Positions 19,322 to 30,977 of a stretch of 64,000 nucleotides of DNA are shown one piece after another. Source of the DNA: Amphimedon queenslandica. Its lineage: Eukaryota; Porifera; Demospongiae; Haplosclerida; Niphatidae. Under the pieces are notes generated by a model that saw only the letters and a list, made by a program, of their open reading frames with translations, had not been told where the DNA came from and did not search any database. Both the position numbers and the translations under genes were made by a program. Within the stretch, counting starts at the first letter, position 1; each line of letters begins with the position of its first letter. The stretch lies in assembly GCF_000090795.2 (NCBI RefSeq), contig NW_003546343.1, positions 57,633 through 121,632 of the forward strand, read 5' to 3'.

Positions 19322-21651
19322 TTATTGTGACAATAGTGTCAATTTAAGATGTAGTTCTTCGGCTGGTCGGAGAAGTACAAGAGGAAGGAAGTCAAGTTGC
19401 TGTTTTATTCTTTCATCTCGGATTTCTAGTGAAAACCTAAACATATCATCACCAACGAACCAACAGTGTCATTTATCTACTTGTTCAGTATTGACGCAAT
19501 GACAACTTGCTCTTCGTTAAATGCAAAATTCTGACCAATACAATTCCTACATGATATTTTAATGATCTTCTCTAATAATGTATGATACTTCTTTGTTTTA
19601 TTACCTTGGTCCAGCAGAGAAAGGAACATAGGAGAAAGGATCTCGGTCTTTTGCATGATCAGGATGAAACCTTAGGGGATTATATTCCTAAGATAAGAAT
19701 AATAATATCATGAATAAATAATACAACCATTTCTTTACAGTACTCACCAATGGGTTCTCCCATACATTTGGACTCCTGTGTATTCCCCCTATGTCTATGA
19801 CAACATCTGCCTCTGTAGGGACACTTTCTAACACTAGCATTACTTATTGCTGCTACCTTTTGGTATGTAGTATCCTCCTATCGTAATATCTTCAGTAAGA
19901 GAACGGACGATATTGAAAACTGGAGGATTGAGTCTCATTGCCTCTTTAATGCAGCACTGAGTGTATTGTAGCTTGCTTAAATCATCACTACAGCAAACAT
20001 AAATTCAGTTATTATTATTATTATTATTATTTACTAGTCAAGTTGGTTTCTTCCTCTAAGTACATCTCTCACTTCTTCTCTACATTTCTCTTGAATCTCA
20101 GGATACTTTGCCAAATAATACAGCATCCACGTTAAAGCTATGAATAATATCAGCATCAATATCAGTATCAATATCAGTATCAGTGTTACCATTTGCTGTT
20201 GTATCATATCCTTCAAATACAAACGTATCAACTTCATAACGAATCTCAAGATCACTCAATCCATCACCATCTTTTCTTTCCTAATCAAATACAGTAACTT
20301 GCTCTCCAGCCATTGCTTGTCTTTCTCTCTCACTTTGTTAGCAAGGAGTAAGATGTCAAGGAAATCTAAACACTTCAACTTTGATTTGGCTATTCTTTCT
20401 TGTCTTCCCTCATTCATCAAAACAGCTTTCCTCTCTTTTATTATCTAGTATGAAAGAATTATAACTACTGCAGAAAATTTTTTTGTTGTTTTTGACAGTT
20501 TAATTACACTTTATAGTGTACAATACAATGAAGTCAAAATGGATGTCCGTCTGCTTTAAGTGTAAACAATGAATTACCTTTTCCGAGTGTTTATGAGCTT
20601 CCCTAAGTGCTCTTCTGTACCTCCAGCCTTGTGGCGTTAAATAAAAATAAATAAAGTCGTTACTCGCAGCTAGTACTGGGTTCCTATTAATTATGAATAG
20701 AGATAGCTAATTTCAATAACATTACATGAAGCGTGAAACCGAGAGATTACAAATTTCAAGAACAGCATCAACATAAGGATCAACTTTCCTAGTACTTTAC
20801 AATAAAGTTTTGACGTAAAATAATATCGTATGTTACCCTTTCTCCTGACAGCTGCTAAAGTGTGAGCAAGCACAGCGTAATATGACGTCCAGCGTTAACT
20901 GATTGATTGTGTTATATACTTCAACTGTTTCTCCATTCAGTGCACTCCTCTTCCATTTACTCTGTTTAAACCAGCAAAATATAAAACAATGGGGCCCTAT
21001 CTCATACCAGCAGTATATCAGTGCAGTCATTATATACATGTACATAAGGTTTAAGGACATCAAAATGAAAAGCAGGTGTCAACAAGCGCCTGTTCCTTAA
21101 CCAACGTGAGCCATTTTCTATTAATAATCCTCGTCCTGAAAGAGGAAAGAAAGGCAAGTCACAAAAGAGAGAGAAAAAATTAAATCACAAACTGACCTAA
21201 CCAAGGCTCCAACATTGCATAAGCATCGGGTGACTTTGGATCTTAAAAATGAATGACAATGGTCTAGTACAGAATTATATTTTGTTATTAAATACTTTTT
21301 ATGACAGTTCTGAAGTGCTCTGGTGCATGAAGCATTACAAATGCTCTAAAAGGTCCTAACCAAAAGCAATTTATGTCAATGTTGTTTTCTGTCCTCCACG
21401 CATAAGCTTTAGTAGCAAAAGACTGGCTGAATTCAACCTAATGTCATTTGCAAAAACAAAGAAGGAGAATGCATCCATATAATTTTAAGTTGAGCTCTTA
21501 CAAAGTTAGCATGTCCCCAGAACCAGTGTGGAGGTGCCATAACGGGAAGCTTTCTCATTGCCTTGCATAGGTTGTAATAACGCCATAACCTTTTGGGGAG
21601 GAAAAGGAGACAAAGAGAAAACAAAAAGAGGAGCAAGAAAACGAGAGCCAT
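19322..21651 (-). CDS. Cytochrome P450, CYP4-like
   Basis: Membrane-anchored haem monooxygenase; CYP4 enzymes commonly omega-hydroxylate fatty acids, but the substrate here is unknown. Exon 1 (21651-21502) begins [19 protein letters not shown], an ER anchor, followed by a basic stop-transfer stretch. Later exons encode [20 protein letters not shown], the I-helix end [20 protein letters not shown], the ExxR motif [21 protein letters not shown] and the haem-ligand region [14 protein letters not shown] with its cysteine. The C-terminal exon ends [11 protein letters not shown] and stops at 19322-19324. Checked exons are 21651-21502 and 21437-21296; the rest were placed by motif. All P450 hallmarks are present, so it is probably active. 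It is divergent from GNAT copy A, with about 140 bp between start codons. Confidence 0.88.
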
Positions 21652-21789
21652 CTTTGCAAGAGGGAGTGGCTGGTAGATCTAATTCTCACTAATTCACTAG
21701 AATTAATACAAAAATTATAAGGGGGATTGGCTTGGAATTCCAAATGAGGATTCCTGAGATTAGTCTACCATCCCTCTGCCGCAGTTAAA

Positions 21790-22791
21790 ATGTCATTTAA
21801 AGCAGCTATAGGAACACTGATTAGAAAACAACCATCAATTCTGAGAATGAAAACTCCTCGTGCTAAGAGTATTCTTGCTCCTCCAGATTTCACATTAAGA
21901 TTAGCAAGATCTGTGCAAGATCTGTCTATCTACAAGCAAGTTTGCAAGGAGCAAGGTTGGTTATTGGGTAAACATGATTTGGAGTTGTTTTATGCCACCG
22001 ATCCCACTGGATATTACATAGGATATCTACAGGACCAACCAGTGTCCATTACTAGCTTTGTTAAGTATGGTCGTGGTCAATTGACTATTATTGGAATGTT
22101 TGGAGTGCTGCAGAAATTTCAAAACAAAGGTTTCATGTCTGTAATAAGGAATGTCATTGCAAATAAAAGTTGTGATGAAAACAATTGTTTATTTGGATTT
22201 GCTATTCCTGAAAAAGAAGAAATTTTTGTGAAGAATTTTGACATGTACACTGCCTGGGTTGATTATGAGTTCACATTCAAAGCAAAAGAAGCAGCATATG
22301 TTCTAAATGATCCACTTCAAAGCATAGCATTGGATCTTTATCAAGAACCAGACTTTGGCAAGTTATTGAGGTATGACAGTGAAGTATTTAATCAACCAAG
22401 AAGAGGTTTTCTAGAAACACTGGTGAGTCTTCCAAGCTGTACAAGCATTGTAGCATCCATTCCTGGTAGTGGAGAGATTGTTGGTTACTGTGCCATAAGA
22501 GAAACTACCGATGATGAGGTGTCTTATTTTAGCCCATGGTTTGCCAATGATGTCAACATTGCCCAAGCATTATTAAAGAAAGCAGCTCTCTTTGCTTGTG
22601 AAAGGAATGACAAAATCAAGTTCAAGTCAATAATGCCAGGTATAAATGAAGATGGGATTGGACTTGTTCAAATGTTCTCACCACTGCAAGTTGACAAGCA
22701 CATTAGATTGTGCATAGGAAACATTCCTGAAAGTGTCACAAATAATTCAAAGAAAAGAGTATTTGGAATAAGCTCTCCTTGTCTTGGATAA
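21790..22791 (+). CDS. GNAT-family acetyltransferase with Acetyltransf_18-like tail, copy A, intronless
   Basis: Single exon of 333 residues. The N-terminal 25 residues are basic and Ser/Thr-rich, perhaps a mitochondrial presequence (inference). Residues about 35-165 read as a GNAT fold: EQGWLLGKHDLELFYATDPT, GYYIGYLQDQPVSITSFVKYG and an acetyl-CoA loop region FQNKGFMSVI. The C-terminal half (LLRYDSEVFNQPRRGFLETL, then GYCAIRETTDDE) resembles the YitH/HolE-type second domain (Acetyltransf_18) as I know it. The substrate is unknown. It is one of three paralogues within 5 kb, convergent with copy B and sharing its 3' flank as an inverted repeat. The lack of introns contrasts with the neighbouring genes. 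The start at 21790 is supported by alignment with copy C. Confidence 0.8.
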   Translation: MSFKAAIGTLIRKQPSILRMKTPRAKSILAPPDFTLRLARSVQDLSIYKQVCKEQGWLLGKHDLELFYATDPTGYYIGYLQDQPVSITSFVKYGRGQLTIIGMFGVLQKFQNKGFMSVIRNVIANKSCDENNCLFGFAIPEKEEIFVKNFDMYTAWVDYEFTFKAKEAAYVLNDPLQSIALDLYQEPDFGKLLRYDSEVFNQPRRGFLETLVSLPSCTSIVASIPGSGEIVGYCAIRETTDDEVSYFSPWFANDVNIAQALLKKAALFACERNDKIKFKSIMPGINEDGIGLVQMFSPLQVDKHIRLCIGNIPESVTNNSKKRVFGISSPCLG

Positions 22792-23046
22792 CATTACTAT
22801 GAAGGAAAAAAATCAGCCATTTTGTTAACTATCTTATTTTGATTTTTATATTTTGCTTCCATTAATGATATTTAACATACCAATCCTTAATTATTATATT
22901 ATTGCAGTTTTTAATCTATTTTGTATTTCCCATAAATGCACTTAGTGTCAGCTGAATTAAAGTGGCGCAAGCAACCTTCTTCTGGCATGCATGGAATCGT
23001 TTGATAATCATAACATTGTCACAACAATAATAGAAGCCATTATCTA

Positions 23047-23143
23047 AAGGTGGGCATCCACTATGCAACTTTGTTGTGAGTACCTTTGATGTGGGTCTGC
23101 AACATGTTGCACTCAACAATGCTGCAAAGTGAATGCCCACCTT
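23047..23143. mobile_element. Small foldback (MITE-like) element
   Basis: A 97-bp unit whose two ends are inverted copies of about 30 bp: left end AAGGTGGGCATCCACTATGC, right end (reverse complement) AAGGTGGGCATTCACTTTGC. The centre contains the palindrome TGCAACATGTTGCA. It has no coding capacity. Flanks are TCTA and AAGT, so no clear target duplication is seen. Confidence 0.65.
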
Positions 23144-23174
23144 AAGTACAGCACATGGCATATTTATTATTTTA

Positions 23175-23385
23175 TTTTAAAATATTCTGAAAAATGAAAC
23201 TTGCTCACACAATACATAATAAAAGCTGCTACTAATAACGAAAGGGTAAAGTGGCATACAACAAGAACAAGAACAACAGTCATTATAGTTTATGAAGTGA
23301 GAGAGAGATCAGCTAATGGTAATAATATTAATTTTCTCTCTATAAATTGTGATATGCATCAAAAGGATTAATATAATCTTTACAA
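23175..23385 (-). pseudogene. Duplicated 3'-end fragment of the receptor tyrosine phosphatase gene
   Basis: Closely similar to 26620-26860, the region spanning the end of the RPTP gene and its 3' flank (for example AACTTGCTCACACAATACAT and CAACAAGAACAAGAACAACA). On the minus strand it still reads YINPFDAYHNL-stop, against [11 protein letters not shown]-stop in the real gene. Only the last few codons and downstream sequence were copied, so it is a non-functional fragment. Confidence 0.8.
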
Positions 23386-23756
23386 GATGAGGTGGCTGGA
23401 ATTATTTTTGGATTTTTAAGATTCGCGAAATTAAAATTAAATTCAATTTAATCAGTCCAGATAGAGGCCATTCACAAAAATTATTATCCTTGAAAAAACT
23501 GCAAGTGCAGGGGATGTGCAGGAGGCCATGCAATTCTTCTTTTGGCATGCATGTCAGAAGAAGGTTGTTTACTTCACTTTAATTCAGCACACCACACACT
23601 AGGTCCAAACTGTACATTCATGAGAAATACAAAATAGAATATGGGCTGCAATGATATAATAACTAAGAAAATCATCATTAATAAATGAAAACAAAAAATA
23701 TGAAAATCAAAATAGGATAGTTAGCAAAATGGCTGATTTTTTCCTTCATAGTAATG

Positions 23757-24770
23757 TTATCCAAGACAAGGAGAGCTTATTCCAAATACTCTTTTCTTTG
23801 AATTATTTTTAACACCTTCAGGAATGTCTCCTATGCACAATCTAATGTGCTTGTCAACTTGCAGTGGTGAGAACATTTGAACAAGTCCAATCCCATCTTC
23901 ATTTATACCTGGCATAATTGACTTGAACTTGATTTTGTCATTCCTTTCACAAGCAAAAAGAGCTGCTTTCTTTAATAATGCTTGGGCAGTGTTGACATCA
24001 TTGGCAAACCATGGGCTGAAATAACACACCTCATCATCGGTAGTTTCTCTTATGGCACAATAGCCAACAATCTCTCCACTACCAGGAATGGATGCTACAA
24101 TGCTTGTACAGCTTGGAAGATTCACCAGTGTTTCTAGAAAACCTCTTCTTGGTTGACTAAATACTTCACTGTCATACCTCAATAACTTGCCAAAGCCTGG
24201 TTCTTGATAAAGATCTAAATCTATGCTTTGAAATGGATCATTTAGAATGGATGCTGCTTCTTTTGCTTCGAATGTGAACTCATAATCAACCCAGGCAGTG
24301 TACACATTGAATTGCTCATACTTCTTAAGATTAATCTCTTCTATTTCAGGTTTAACAAATCCAAATAAACAATTGTTTTTGTCACAAATTTTATTTGCAA
24401 TGAAATTTCCTATTACAGGCATGAAACCTTTGTTTTGACATTCCTGAAGAATTCCAAGCATTCCTAAAATGCTCAGTTGACCACGACCATACTTAACAAA
24501 GCTAGTAATGGACACTGGTTGGTCCTTTAGATATCCTATGTAATATCCAGTGGGATCAGTAGCATAAAACAACTCCAAATCATGTTTACCCAATAACCAA
24601 CCTTTCTCCTTGCAAACTTGCTTGTAGATAAACAGATCTTGCACAGATCTTGCTATTCGTAATGTGAAATCATTTTTCAGTACAGGAGGAGCAAGAACAC
24701 TCTTTGCACGAATTTTCACTTGTAGAATTGTTGCAGATTGCTTTCTAATCAGTCTTCCTATAGCTGACAT
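23757..24770 (-). CDS. GNAT-family acetyltransferase, copy B, intronless
   Basis: Single exon. The open frame runs up to 24914, but alignment with copies A and C places the start at the Met at 24770 (MSAIGRLIRKQS), giving 337 residues. It has the same two-part GNAT organisation as copy A. The C-terminal 120 residues (from PSCTSIVASIPGSGEIVGYC) are almost identical to copy A, while the middle (NKICDKNNCLFGFVKPEIEE) is clearly diverged. That pattern suggests gene conversion or selection on the C-terminal domain. About 300 bp of 3' flank match the 3' flank of copy C. Substrate unknown. Confidence 0.8.
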   Translation of the reverse strand: MSAIGRLIRKQSATILQVKIRAKSVLAPPVLKNDFTLRIARSVQDLFIYKQVCKEKGWLLGKHDLELFYATDPTGYYIGYLKDQPVSITSFVKYGRGQLSILGMLGILQECQNKGFMPVIGNFIANKICDKNNCLFGFVKPEIEEINLKKYEQFNVYTAWVDYEFTFEAKEAASILNDPFQSIDLDLYQEPGFGKLLRYDSEVFSQPRRGFLETLVNLPSCTSIVASIPGSGEIVGYCAIRETTDDEVCYFSPWFANDVNTAQALLKKAALFACERNDKIKFKSIMPGINEDGIGLVQMFSPLQVDKHIRLCIGDIPEGVKNNSKKRVFGISSPCLG

Positions 24771-25440
24771 TCTTTTGTGAACTTTCTGGTTTGATGCACC
24801 ATGTGCTACTGTGATGCTGTTATATATACAAGTCTGAGCCATGGGGGGTGGAGCAAGGTTTGGTGGCACACATGCTAAACATTTCACATTAATTTTGTGG
24901 TGACTCTGCACCATTCTATTTCAACATTCTTATTCTATTCCTGTAACCACAGATGTTGCTATATAGCAACATGTTGCTTATAGTGCTTAAACTATGTTAA
25001 ATGATTGTCATATTCATAGATAGTAAAATTACGTCATGATTAAATCATACTATGGTAAATTATGGTTTAATGATTACATTATTATAATTATGGTGAAATT
25101 AAAATCCTTGAGAATCAATTAAATCATTCCATATACAGGTCATTTGAAAAATTATTATCCCCAAAAAAACCACAAGTGTAGAGTTCAGGTTATTATTAAG
25201 AAGTCATGCAATTCTTCTTTGGTGGAGAAGGTTGTTTACATCACTTTAATTCAGCCCACACTAGTGCCAAAGTTCATTCATGGGAAATACAAAATAGATT
25301 AAGGACTGCAATGATATAATAACTAAGAAATTGGTATGCTAATTAATGGAAGCAAAAATATAAAAAACAAAATAAAATAGTTAACAAAATGGCTGATTTA
25401 AGCTTAAAGTTATCATCAATTTTCTTCCTTCACAGTAATG
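24771..25440. other. Spacer between GNAT copies B and C
   Basis: From about 25140 to 25440 it is homologous to 23460-23756, the 3' flank of copy B (shared AAAAATTATTATCC, CACTTTAATTCAGC, TGCAATGATATAATAACTAA), showing that the duplication unit included more than the coding region. The part from 24771 to about 25130 holds only the in-frame leader of copy B and AT-rich sequence. Confidence 0.65.
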
Positions 25441-26460
25441 TTATCCAAGACAAGGAGAGCTTATTCCAAATACTCTTTTCTTTGAATTATTTTTGAAACC
25501 TTCAGGAATGCTCCCTATGCACAATCTAATGTGCTTGTCAACTTGTGGTGAGAACATTTGAACAAGTTTAATCCCATCTTCATTTATACATGGCATAATT
25601 GACTTGAACTTGATTTTGTCGTTCCTTTCAGAAGCAAAGAGAGCTGCTTTCTTTAATAATACTTGGGCAATGGTGACATCATTGGCAAACCATGGGCTAA
25701 AGTAGCATATCTCATCATCGGTAGTTTCTCTTATGGCACAGTAGCCAACAATCTCTCCACTACCAGGAATGGATGCTACAATGCTTGTACAGCTTGGAAG
25801 ATTCACCAGTGTTTCTAGAAAACTTCTTCTTGGTTGATTAAACACTTCACTGTCATATCTCAATAACTTGCCAAAGTCTGGTTCTTGATAAAGATCTAAT
25901 GCTATGCTTTGAAGTGGATCATTTAGAATGGATGCTGCTTCTTTTGCTTCGAATGTGAACTCATAATCAACCCAGGCAGTGTACATACTGAATTGCTCAA
26001 AATTCTTAACACGATTCTCTTCTACTTCAGGAACAGCAAATGCAAATGCACACATATTTTTGTCATGAACTTTATTTCCAATGAAATTTCTTATTACAGA
26101 CATGAAACCTCTATTTTGAAATCCCTGTAGCACTCCGAGCATTCCAAAAATGCTTAGTTGACCGTGACCATACTTAACAAAACTGAAAATGGACACTGGT
26201 TGGTCCTGTAGATATCCTATGTAATATCCAGTGGGATCAGTAGCATAAAACAACTCCAAATCATGTTTACCCAATAACCAACCTTGCTCCTTGCAAACTT
26301 GCTTGTAGATAGACAGATCTTGCATGGATCTTGCTGATTTTAGTGTGAAATCATTTTTCAGCACAGGAAGAGCAAGAAAATTCTTAGCATGAGGAGTTTT
26401 GCTTTGTAGAATTGTCGATTGCTTTCCAATCAGTGTCCCTATAGCTGCTCTGAATGACAT
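25441..26460 (-). CDS. GNAT-family acetyltransferase, copy C, intronless
   Basis: Single exon. The frame is open from 26532, but the conserved start MSFRAAIGTLIGKQS at 26460 matches copy A, giving 339 residues. It has the same GNAT plus Acetyltransf_18-like layout, with RYDSEVFNQPRRSFLETLV and the shared C-terminus KKRVFGISSPCLG. Copy B or C could have arisen from the other by direct duplication, since both are on the minus strand with matching 3' flanks. Its start is about 350 bp downstream of the RPTP stop. All three copies keep full-length frames, which argues that they are functional rather than pseudogenes. Confidence 0.8.
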   Translation of the reverse strand: MSFRAAIGTLIGKQSTILQSKTPHAKNFLALPVLKNDFTLKSARSMQDLSIYKQVCKEQGWLLGKHDLELFYATDPTGYYIGYLQDQPVSIFSFVKYGHGQLSIFGMLGVLQGFQNRGFMSVIRNFIGNKVHDKNMCAFAFAVPEVEENRVKNFEQFSMYTAWVDYEFTFEAKEAASILNDPLQSIALDLYQEPDFGKLLRYDSEVFNQPRRSFLETLVNLPSCTSIVASIPGSGEIVGYCAIRETTDDEICYFSPWFANDVTIAQVLLKKAALFASERNDKIKFKSIMPCINEDGIKLVQMFSPQVDKHIRLCIGSIPEGFKNNSKKRVFGISSPCLG

Positions 26461-26811
26461 TCCTTTTTGACTCTTGGGTGGGGTATGGATGAACAGGGTT
26501 TCAGGAGGAGGAAGATTATAGCTGGCATGCAAGAAATCTTAGTCACGTACCAGTTACCAGTACATAATCACATCAATTACAAGAAATCTTAGGCATGAAT
26601 ACCTATTATTAATTTTATTTAAAAAAATTACTCTGAGAAATGAAACTTGCTCACACAATACATAATAAAAGCTGCTACTAATAATGAAAGGGTAAGTGGC
26701 ATACAACAAGAACAAGAACAACAGTCATTAAAGTTTATGAAGTGAGAGAGAGATCAGCTAAAGTTTTATAATAATAATAATTATTATTAATAATAATAGT
26801 AATTCTTCTCC
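26461..26811. other. Spacer between GNAT copy C and the RPTP 3' end
   Basis: Holds the RPTP 3' UTR and the GNAT-C upstream region. About 240 bp of it (26620-26811, continuing into the last RPTP exon) is the source or sister of the duplicated fragment at 23175-23385. A TAA/TTA microsatellite lies at 26766-26800. Confidence 0.6.
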
Positions 26812-29800
26812 TTAGAAATTGTGATAAGCATCAAAGGAATTAATATATTCTAATATAATATCATGACAGAACTCATATTGAACCTAAAAAATGAATAAAA
26901 AATTAAATTATAGGAAAAAGGTACAAGAGAACAGAAAAAGATTTGTAGGTACATACCACATTCTGAACTAGTCCTGGGCGGTTGAAACGAGCTCCTTTAA
27001 TGTACTGGAACACGTCAGCCACGCTCTCAATCTTGATCCTTTCCAGGACAGAGTACATGCACATGAAAGAGCCAGTACGACCAATTCCATCACTAGTAAG
27101 TAGAAATGAGATTACTGATGATATTGATAAGGAGATATTGATGATATTATCACAAAGAGGAGGAAAGATCGAATTAAAAATTATCGTTATCATTTTAGTA
27201 ACGTCATCATTGTCATCAATATTATTATTGTTAGTATACAATAAAAATATCAACAACAACAACAATAACAAAAAAGGGGAGAGCCCTATTATTACCATTA
27301 TTATTACTATTATTATTATTATTATATTTATATTTATTATTTACCTGCACATCACTGTGATTGCTTTATTCCCAGTATTCATCTGGTTATGTAACAACTG
27401 ATCAATTAGTTTCAGTAATGGAGTCTCATCTTTTGGTTTCTCATCTTCGGCCCAGTTAACATAATGGAACTGGGTCACCATCAAATGATCAGCAGCACCC
27501 TAACAAAATACAAGAATACTGTAAATATACTGGAGTATACTACTTACAGCCGATACGTTGATGTAAGTGCTCTCTTGAGAAAGCATTAACTTCCTGATGA
27601 TGTAGTGTGGCCTCTTCTCCTCAGAAACAAGTTTGACGACCATTTTACCGTAAGTCACTGATTCATCAACTTTATCAGGCCAATACTTAGCACACACCTC
27701 CTAAAAGAGAGAGGAGAGAGAGAGAGAGAGAGAGAGTGAGGAGGGAGAGAAGAATTGCTTAAGAACAAGAGCTGAATGCTGTACCTTCTCATTCTCTTCA
27801 AGATTGCACAACATCACAATAGACGACGACCATTGCTCCCAGACCATGCGCCACAAGTCCTCCACTGTCTCTTTCATTGGTGCCTGTGTCGCCAAGAATG
27901 CACCGCGATGCTTGTAACCCTAATATACAAGAATATACAAGAATGTACAAGGGTATACAATAATATACGAGGATGCACAAGGATATACAATAATATACAA
28001 GAATGCACAAGGATATACAATAATATACAAGAATGCACAAGGATATACAATAGTATACAAGAATATACAAAAATATACCAGAATATACTGAAATGTCATC
28101 AACTTACATCAACATGGTTAGCATTAATGTAGTCTCCAGTGCCACTGGCAGTCCTAAGCCTCACACGAGTCATATCATCTACAATAATATACTGAAATAT
28201 ACAAGGATATACTAGAATAGCGTACAGGGCAGAGTGTCCAGTTTAGAGGGGAACCTGTTCTTCCCAATATTAGTCTTTGATAATGCGTCGCATAGCAGAC
28301 CTTCAGTGGGCTGACGACAAACTTGATTAATTAACTGCAATAAATGGAAAGAATCATTAAAATGGTCGTAACTTGAAAAATTGAGCTCGGAATCAGCTCA
28401 AACTTTCTACATAACATAAGTACATCAATATGTATCAGGAAATGTAATAAAAATTTGGGGTAATTTTGGAGCCATTTTTTGGAAAAAACCATGGGCTATA
28501 ATAGTCTTGGGTATTTTTCAAAAATTGGCCCATTTTTTAAAATGGTCATAACTCAAAAATTTTTTATCGAAATCAGCTCAAACTTTCTATACAGCACAAG
28601 GACATCAATATGTATCAGAAAATTTAATAAAAATTGGGGATGATTTCGGAGCCATTTTTTTGGAAAAAACCATGGGCTATAGCCTTGGGTATTTTTCAAA
28701 AATTGGCTCATTTTTTAAAATGGCCGTAATTCGAAAAATATTTGTCGGAATCACCTCAAACTTTCTACACAGCATAAGGACATCAATATGTATCAGAAAA
28801 TGTAATAAAAATTTGGGGTGATTTCGGAGCCATTTTTTGAAAAAAACCATGGGCTATAGCCTTGGGTATTTTTCAAAAATTGGCTCATTTTTTAAAATGG
28901 CCGTAATTCGAAAAATATTTGTCGGAATCACCTCAAACTTTCTACACAGCATAAGAACATCAATATGTATCAGAAAATGTAATAAAAATTTGGGGTGATT
29001 TCGGAGCCATTTTTTGAAAAAAACCATAGGCTATAGCCTTGGGTATTTTTCAAAAACTGGCTCGTTTTTTTAAATGCTACTCTTGATTATAGTATCACAA
29101 TTTAACAGTACAATAAGTGAGTGCCATGAACTCTTAATTTACCTCCAGCTGCTTCTCATAACCGGACTTCTTTTCAGAGACTTTAGTCAATTCGTCCATT
29201 ACAATCTTGAGTCTCTTTGTTGTCATTGAAGTATCGCCACAAGTGATGTACTCAGAGAGAGCATCATGTATGTACACATACTGGGCCTAATAATATATTA
29301 ATAATAATATACGGTATAATAGTGGGAAAAATTGGAGCGGAAAATATATAATAAATATATAAAATAGTGGCATAGTTTTATTAATCATAAAATCATAAAA
29401 ATAAAATCTGTAATTTTACTAGATTCTTCAAATTATAACTAATGCTAAACCCCTCCCATATGACCACCAATACATTCACAATAATAATAAAACTCTCAAT
29501 ATTAAGTGTCACCAAATTTTCGTCTAATGCCACGCCTACTTGTCGAACCACACCCACATACCTCAGTTTGAACCATTAGTACTCGCATTGTCCTCATGTT
29601 CGCCAGGAACTCGTAAATATTCAAATCCTTTTCTTGTTTATCCAACCTTTGCTGCATGCTGTCTAACGTTATGAAAGTCCCAGTTCTTCCCACTCCAGCG
29701 CTACAGTGGACTATGAGGGGAGGTCCCTCTGGTGGGTGTGTCTGACGGACACGACGTATAAAGGCCAACATTATAGTTTTATCAGCTGGAACTCCGTGAT

Positions 29801-29889
29801 CAGGCCAAGCTAGGAAATGATAGTGAGTAACATCTAGTCTACCGCCAGTAGAGGAGGTCTGGGGAGAGAGAGAGAACATATCACAAAAT

Positions 29890-29934
<45 letters not shown>

Positions 29935-30939
29935 CAACAGCTTACATTCAATATTAAAAACTTCTTAAGCTTGTAGTCCACATATTGCTGCTGCTCCACT
30001 AAAGTAACTTGTAAATCGTATCCAACGTCCATAGTCTCATTAAGAGCTCTCGGCCAATAGCAGGTGCACTTATCCTACAAAATAAAAGTAACATAAATTA
30101 ATACAAACATTTATTATCTTTAGAATACATGTGCATGTACATCTATAGTTAGCATTATGTGTACAATCTATAAAATTATACTTTATCTACAGTGTAGTTT
30201 GTTAGTGATAATAATACTAAAGTAAAGTTACTAATTTCCTATGCGTGTGCATTCTGTACATTACTATCACTGCTAATGATACCATTACTAATGATACTGT
30301 TACTAATAATACCATTACTAGTACTAATAAACATCCTTCCCAATACAGTGTACTTACTATTCCTCTCTCTATTAATTCTGTTAGCATCACTATAGTCGGG
30401 AGTTGGAATTCCCACACCATCCGCCAGAAATCACCAACAGTATTAGATAAGGGACCTGCAAATAATAAAACAACAACAACAATAACAATAACAACAATAA
30501 TATACATGTATATGATGTGTATTTTAAATTACCTTGAGCAGCAATGTATGCTTTTGGCCTTTTATAACCCTGAGAGGAGGGAGAGAGAGAGAGGGGGGGG
30601 AGAGGGGGAGAGAGGGGGGAGAGAGAGAAGAGGTCTCCAATGCAATAAGTATAAATGCTTACATCAATGAAGGAAGCATTAATGTAATCACTGCCACGTT
30701 TATCAGGTATAGCCGTCAGCTCAACACGACTGGAATCATCTAATAAAGAGGAGAGGGAGGGGCACTAGGTCACATGACATGTCACGTGATGGCACTCACA
30801 TGAATAAACGTTCTCAAATCTGTTCTTTGACACGTTTTCTGGTAACTTAGCAGTAGTGTAGGAACCTTGTGGAATATTTCTAAAAGACTATCAAGCAAAA
30901 ATGATAATAATTACAAAAATGGTGAAATATAATATTAGT

Positions 30940-30977
<38 letters not shown>

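Larger units (their letters stand above)
22792..23756. other. Spacer between convergent GNAT copies A and B, built of duplicated pieces
   Basis: The first about 70 bp after copy A (from 22793) are an inverted match to the 70 bp next to copy B (23690-23756), including AATCAGCCATTTTGTTAACT. The stretch TTCTTCTGGCATGCATGG near 22976 has an inverted partner near 23540. The spacer also holds a foldback element and a copied 3' end of the tyrosine phosphatase gene, both listed separately. No intact gene is seen. Confidence 0.7.

Noticed and set aside
22916-23161. 81-codon minus-strand frame between GNAT copies A and B
   Set aside because: It spans the foldback element and flanking repeats, with no domain and no splice context.
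24771-24914. N-terminal extension of GNAT copy B from the Met at 24914
   Set aside because: It has no counterpart in copies A and C, which both start at the MS-x-AIG-x-LI position.
27798-28132. Open frames rich in [11 protein letters not shown]-type or [10 protein letters not shown]-type repeats on both strands
   Set aside because: They arise from the 11/32-bp minisatellite, which is open in several frames, and lie in an intron of RPTP.
28359-29071. Regularly spaced repeats resembling a CRISPR array
   Set aside because: The whole 178-bp unit repeats with no unique spacers, and the setting is an animal intron. It is a tandem satellite.
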